A stretch of DNA of 6,220 nt. It comes from an uncultured Collinsella sp. GTDB taxonomy: Bacteria > Actinomycetota > Coriobacteriia > Coriobacteriales > Coriobacteriaceae. Both the position numbers and the translations under genes were made by a program. The notes under the pieces were generated by a model. That model was not told where the DNA came from, made no database searches, and saw only the letters and a program-made list of their open reading frames with translations. Positions 4,951 to 6,220 of the stretch are shown here, piece after piece. Numbering within the stretch: the first letter of the stretch is position 1; each line of letters opens with the position of its first letter. The stretch covers positions 1 through 6,220 of the forward strand of contig CATVQO010000089.1 in NCBI GenBank assembly GCA_958346165.1, read 5' to 3'.

Positions 4951-6220
4951 ATGGCAGACGCTAAGGATTTCCTGTTTGAGATCGGTACGGAAGAAATGCC
5001 CTCCGCACCGCTGAACAATGCCGTCAAGCAGCTTGGCACCATGATCGCCAAGGGTCTCGACGAGGCCGGTCTGGCCCACGGCGAGGTCCGTGTGATCTCG
5101 AGCCCGCGCCGCCTGGCTGCGCTCGTTGCCGACGTCGCCACCGCGACCGACGAGGTTCACGAGGTCAAGCGCGGCCCCGCGGCCAACATCGCCTTCGATG
5201 CCGATGGTAACGCCACCAAGGCCGCCCAGGGCTTCGCCCGCAAGTGCGGTGTGGCTGCCGAGGATCTGGTTCGTCGCGAGGACACCGACGGCCGTGAGTA
5301 CGTCTTTGCCGAGAAGAACATCCCTTCCGCCCCGGCCACCCCGATCCTGACGGCCCTGTGCGAGAAGACTATCGCTGGCCTGCAGTGGCCCAACTACCGC
5401 TCTCAGCGCTGGGGTCACGAGCATGCGACCTTTGTTCGTCCGGTCCGCTGGATCTGCTGCCTTCTGGGCGAGGACGTTGTGCCCGTGTCGTTTGCCGACG
5501 TGACGAGTGGCAACACCACGCGTGGTCATCGCGTGCTTGGCCCCGGTGACCATGTGGTCGCCAGCCCCGCCGTCTACGAGCAGGTGCTCGAGGACGCCGG
5601 CGTGCTTTCTGCCGAGCGCCGTCGCGAGGCCATCCTTGCCGGTATCGCCGAGGTCGAGGCTGCCCGTCCCGGCTGCCATGTCGATACGCCCAAGAAGGTC
5701 TTTGAGGAGGTCATCAACCTCTGCGAGTGGCCGACGGTGCTCGTCGGGACCTTCGATGAGGAGTTCCTCAAGGTCCCGCACGAGATCATCTGCGAGTCCA
5801 TGCTCACCAACCAGCGCTACTTCCCGATCTATGACGGCGAGGGCAAGCTCACGCGTGAGTTCGTGGTCGTCTCCAACAGCAAGCCCGAGAACGCCGAGCG
5901 CGTGATCGACGGCAACGAGCGCGTTGTGCGTGCCCGTCTGGACGATGCCAAGTTCTTCTACGAGGAGGACCTGAAGATCTCCCTCGACGAGTTCCGCGAG
6001 CGTCTGGCCAAGGTCGCCTTCCAGGAGAAGCTCGGTAGCGTGCTCGCCAAGTCCGAGCGCATCGAGCAGCTCGCGCTCGCTATTGCCCGTGAGGCACACC
6101 TGGGTGCTCATCTGGCAGCCGATGCCGCTCGCGCCGCGCACCTGTGCAAGGCCGACTTGGTATCCAACGCCGTCGTCGAGTTCACGAGCCAGCAGGGCGT
6201 GATGGGCGGTTACTACGCCA
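4951..6220 (+). CDS. glyS: Glycyl-tRNA synthetase beta subunit (3' end outside the window)
   Basis: The beta subunit of alpha2beta2 GlyRS, which recognises and positions tRNA-Gly for the GlyQ active site. The first 423 codons are present and the frame is open to the right edge. The family is usually about 690 aa, so roughly 60 percent is visible. Motifs: the N-terminal DFLFEIGTEEMPSAPL, SSPRRLAALV, HEVKRGPA, FVRPVRW (161-167), TTRGHRVLGP, MLTNQRYFPI (TNQRYF from residue 286), then SNSKPEN, VIDGNERVVRARLDDAKFFY, FQEKLGS and finally KADLVSNAVVEF...GVMGGYYA (400-423), which lies in the HD-like domain. The C-terminal anticodon-binding part is beyond the window. ATG at 4951 has GGAAGGCGAGG upstream within glyQ. 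No frameshift is seen. A separate alpha and beta pair contrasts with the single-chain GlyRS of most Actinomycetes and supports a Coriobacteriia-like source. Confidence 0.97.
   Translation, partial: MADAKDFLFEIGTEEMPSAPLNNAVKQLGTMIAKGLDEAGLAHGEVRVISSPRRLAALVADVATATDEVHEVKRGPAANIAFDADGNATKAAQGFARKCGVAAEDLVRREDTDGREYVFAEKNIPSAPATPILTALCEKTIAGLQWPNYRSQRWGHEHATFVRPVRWICCLLGEDVVPVSFADVTSGNTTRGHRVLGPGDHVVASPAVYEQVLEDAGVLSAERRREAILAGIAEVEAARPGCHVDTPKKVFEEVINLCEWPTVLVGTFDEEFLKVPHEIICESMLTNQRYFPIYDGEGKLTREFVVVSNSKPENAERVIDGNERVVRARLDDAKFFYEEDLKISLDEFRERLAKVAFQEKLGSVLAKSERIEQLALAIAREAHLGAHLAADAARAAHLCKADLVSNAVVEFTSQQGVMGGYYA

Noticed and set aside
4531..6141. A 536-codon open frame on the minus strand opposite glyQ and glyS
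   Set aside because: It crosses two well-identified genes, has a low-complexity Leu/Gly/Asp/Val composition typical of the complement of GC-biased codons, and shows no recognisable domain. glyQ and glyS motifs explain the DNA fully.

Overview
The window reads as core-genome sequence from a high-GC actinobacterium, most likely class Coriobacteriia and Collinsella-like. The grounds are strong G/C preference at third codon positions, leaderless-type and GTG/TTG starts mixed with Shine-Dalgarno (SD) starts, an rpsP-khpA-rimM-trmD translation operon, and a two-subunit (alpha2beta2) glycyl-tRNA synthetase. From memory, most Actinomycetes use a single-chain GlyRS. The taxonomic call is an inference from gene content, since no database search was possible.

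Layout. Bases 1-30 hold a C/T-rich stretch that may be the tail of a terminator belonging to a gene left of the window. Bases 31-1284 on the minus strand encode a Y-family DNA polymerase IV (dinB). A divergent intergenic region of about 200 bases (1285-1485) carries a probable -10 box for dinB and one or two promoter candidates for the rightward operon. The rightward operon follows, tightly packed: rpsP (1486-1827), khpA (1831-2115), rimM (2120-2641), trmD (2652-3410) and lepB (3413-3976). After a 59-base gap come glyQ (4036-4947) and glyS (4951 to beyond the right edge).

How the genes fit together. rpsP, khpA, rimM and trmD all serve ribosome assembly, RNA binding or tRNA maturation. RimM matures the 30S subunit in the head region, bS16 is an early 30S protein, TrmD makes m1G37 in tRNA, and KhpA is a small KH-domain RNA chaperone. 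lepB adds the main signal peptidase, and glyQS supplies Gly-tRNA. Gaps of 2-10 bases and SD sites lying inside the preceding gene point to translational coupling. dinB is separate: a translesion polymerase whose 5' end carries a near-consensus LexA-type operator.

There is no mobile element, CRISPR array, tRNA or rRNA, and I see no undescribed multi-gene system. The points most worth a second look are: a Glu in TrmD where the catalytic Asp169 of the E. coli enzyme would fall; an SOS-like box and leaderless-type promoter at dinB; the rimM TTG start codon sitting in the loop of a perfect GC-rich hairpin; the absence of rplS after trmD; and the charged C-terminal tail on bS16.
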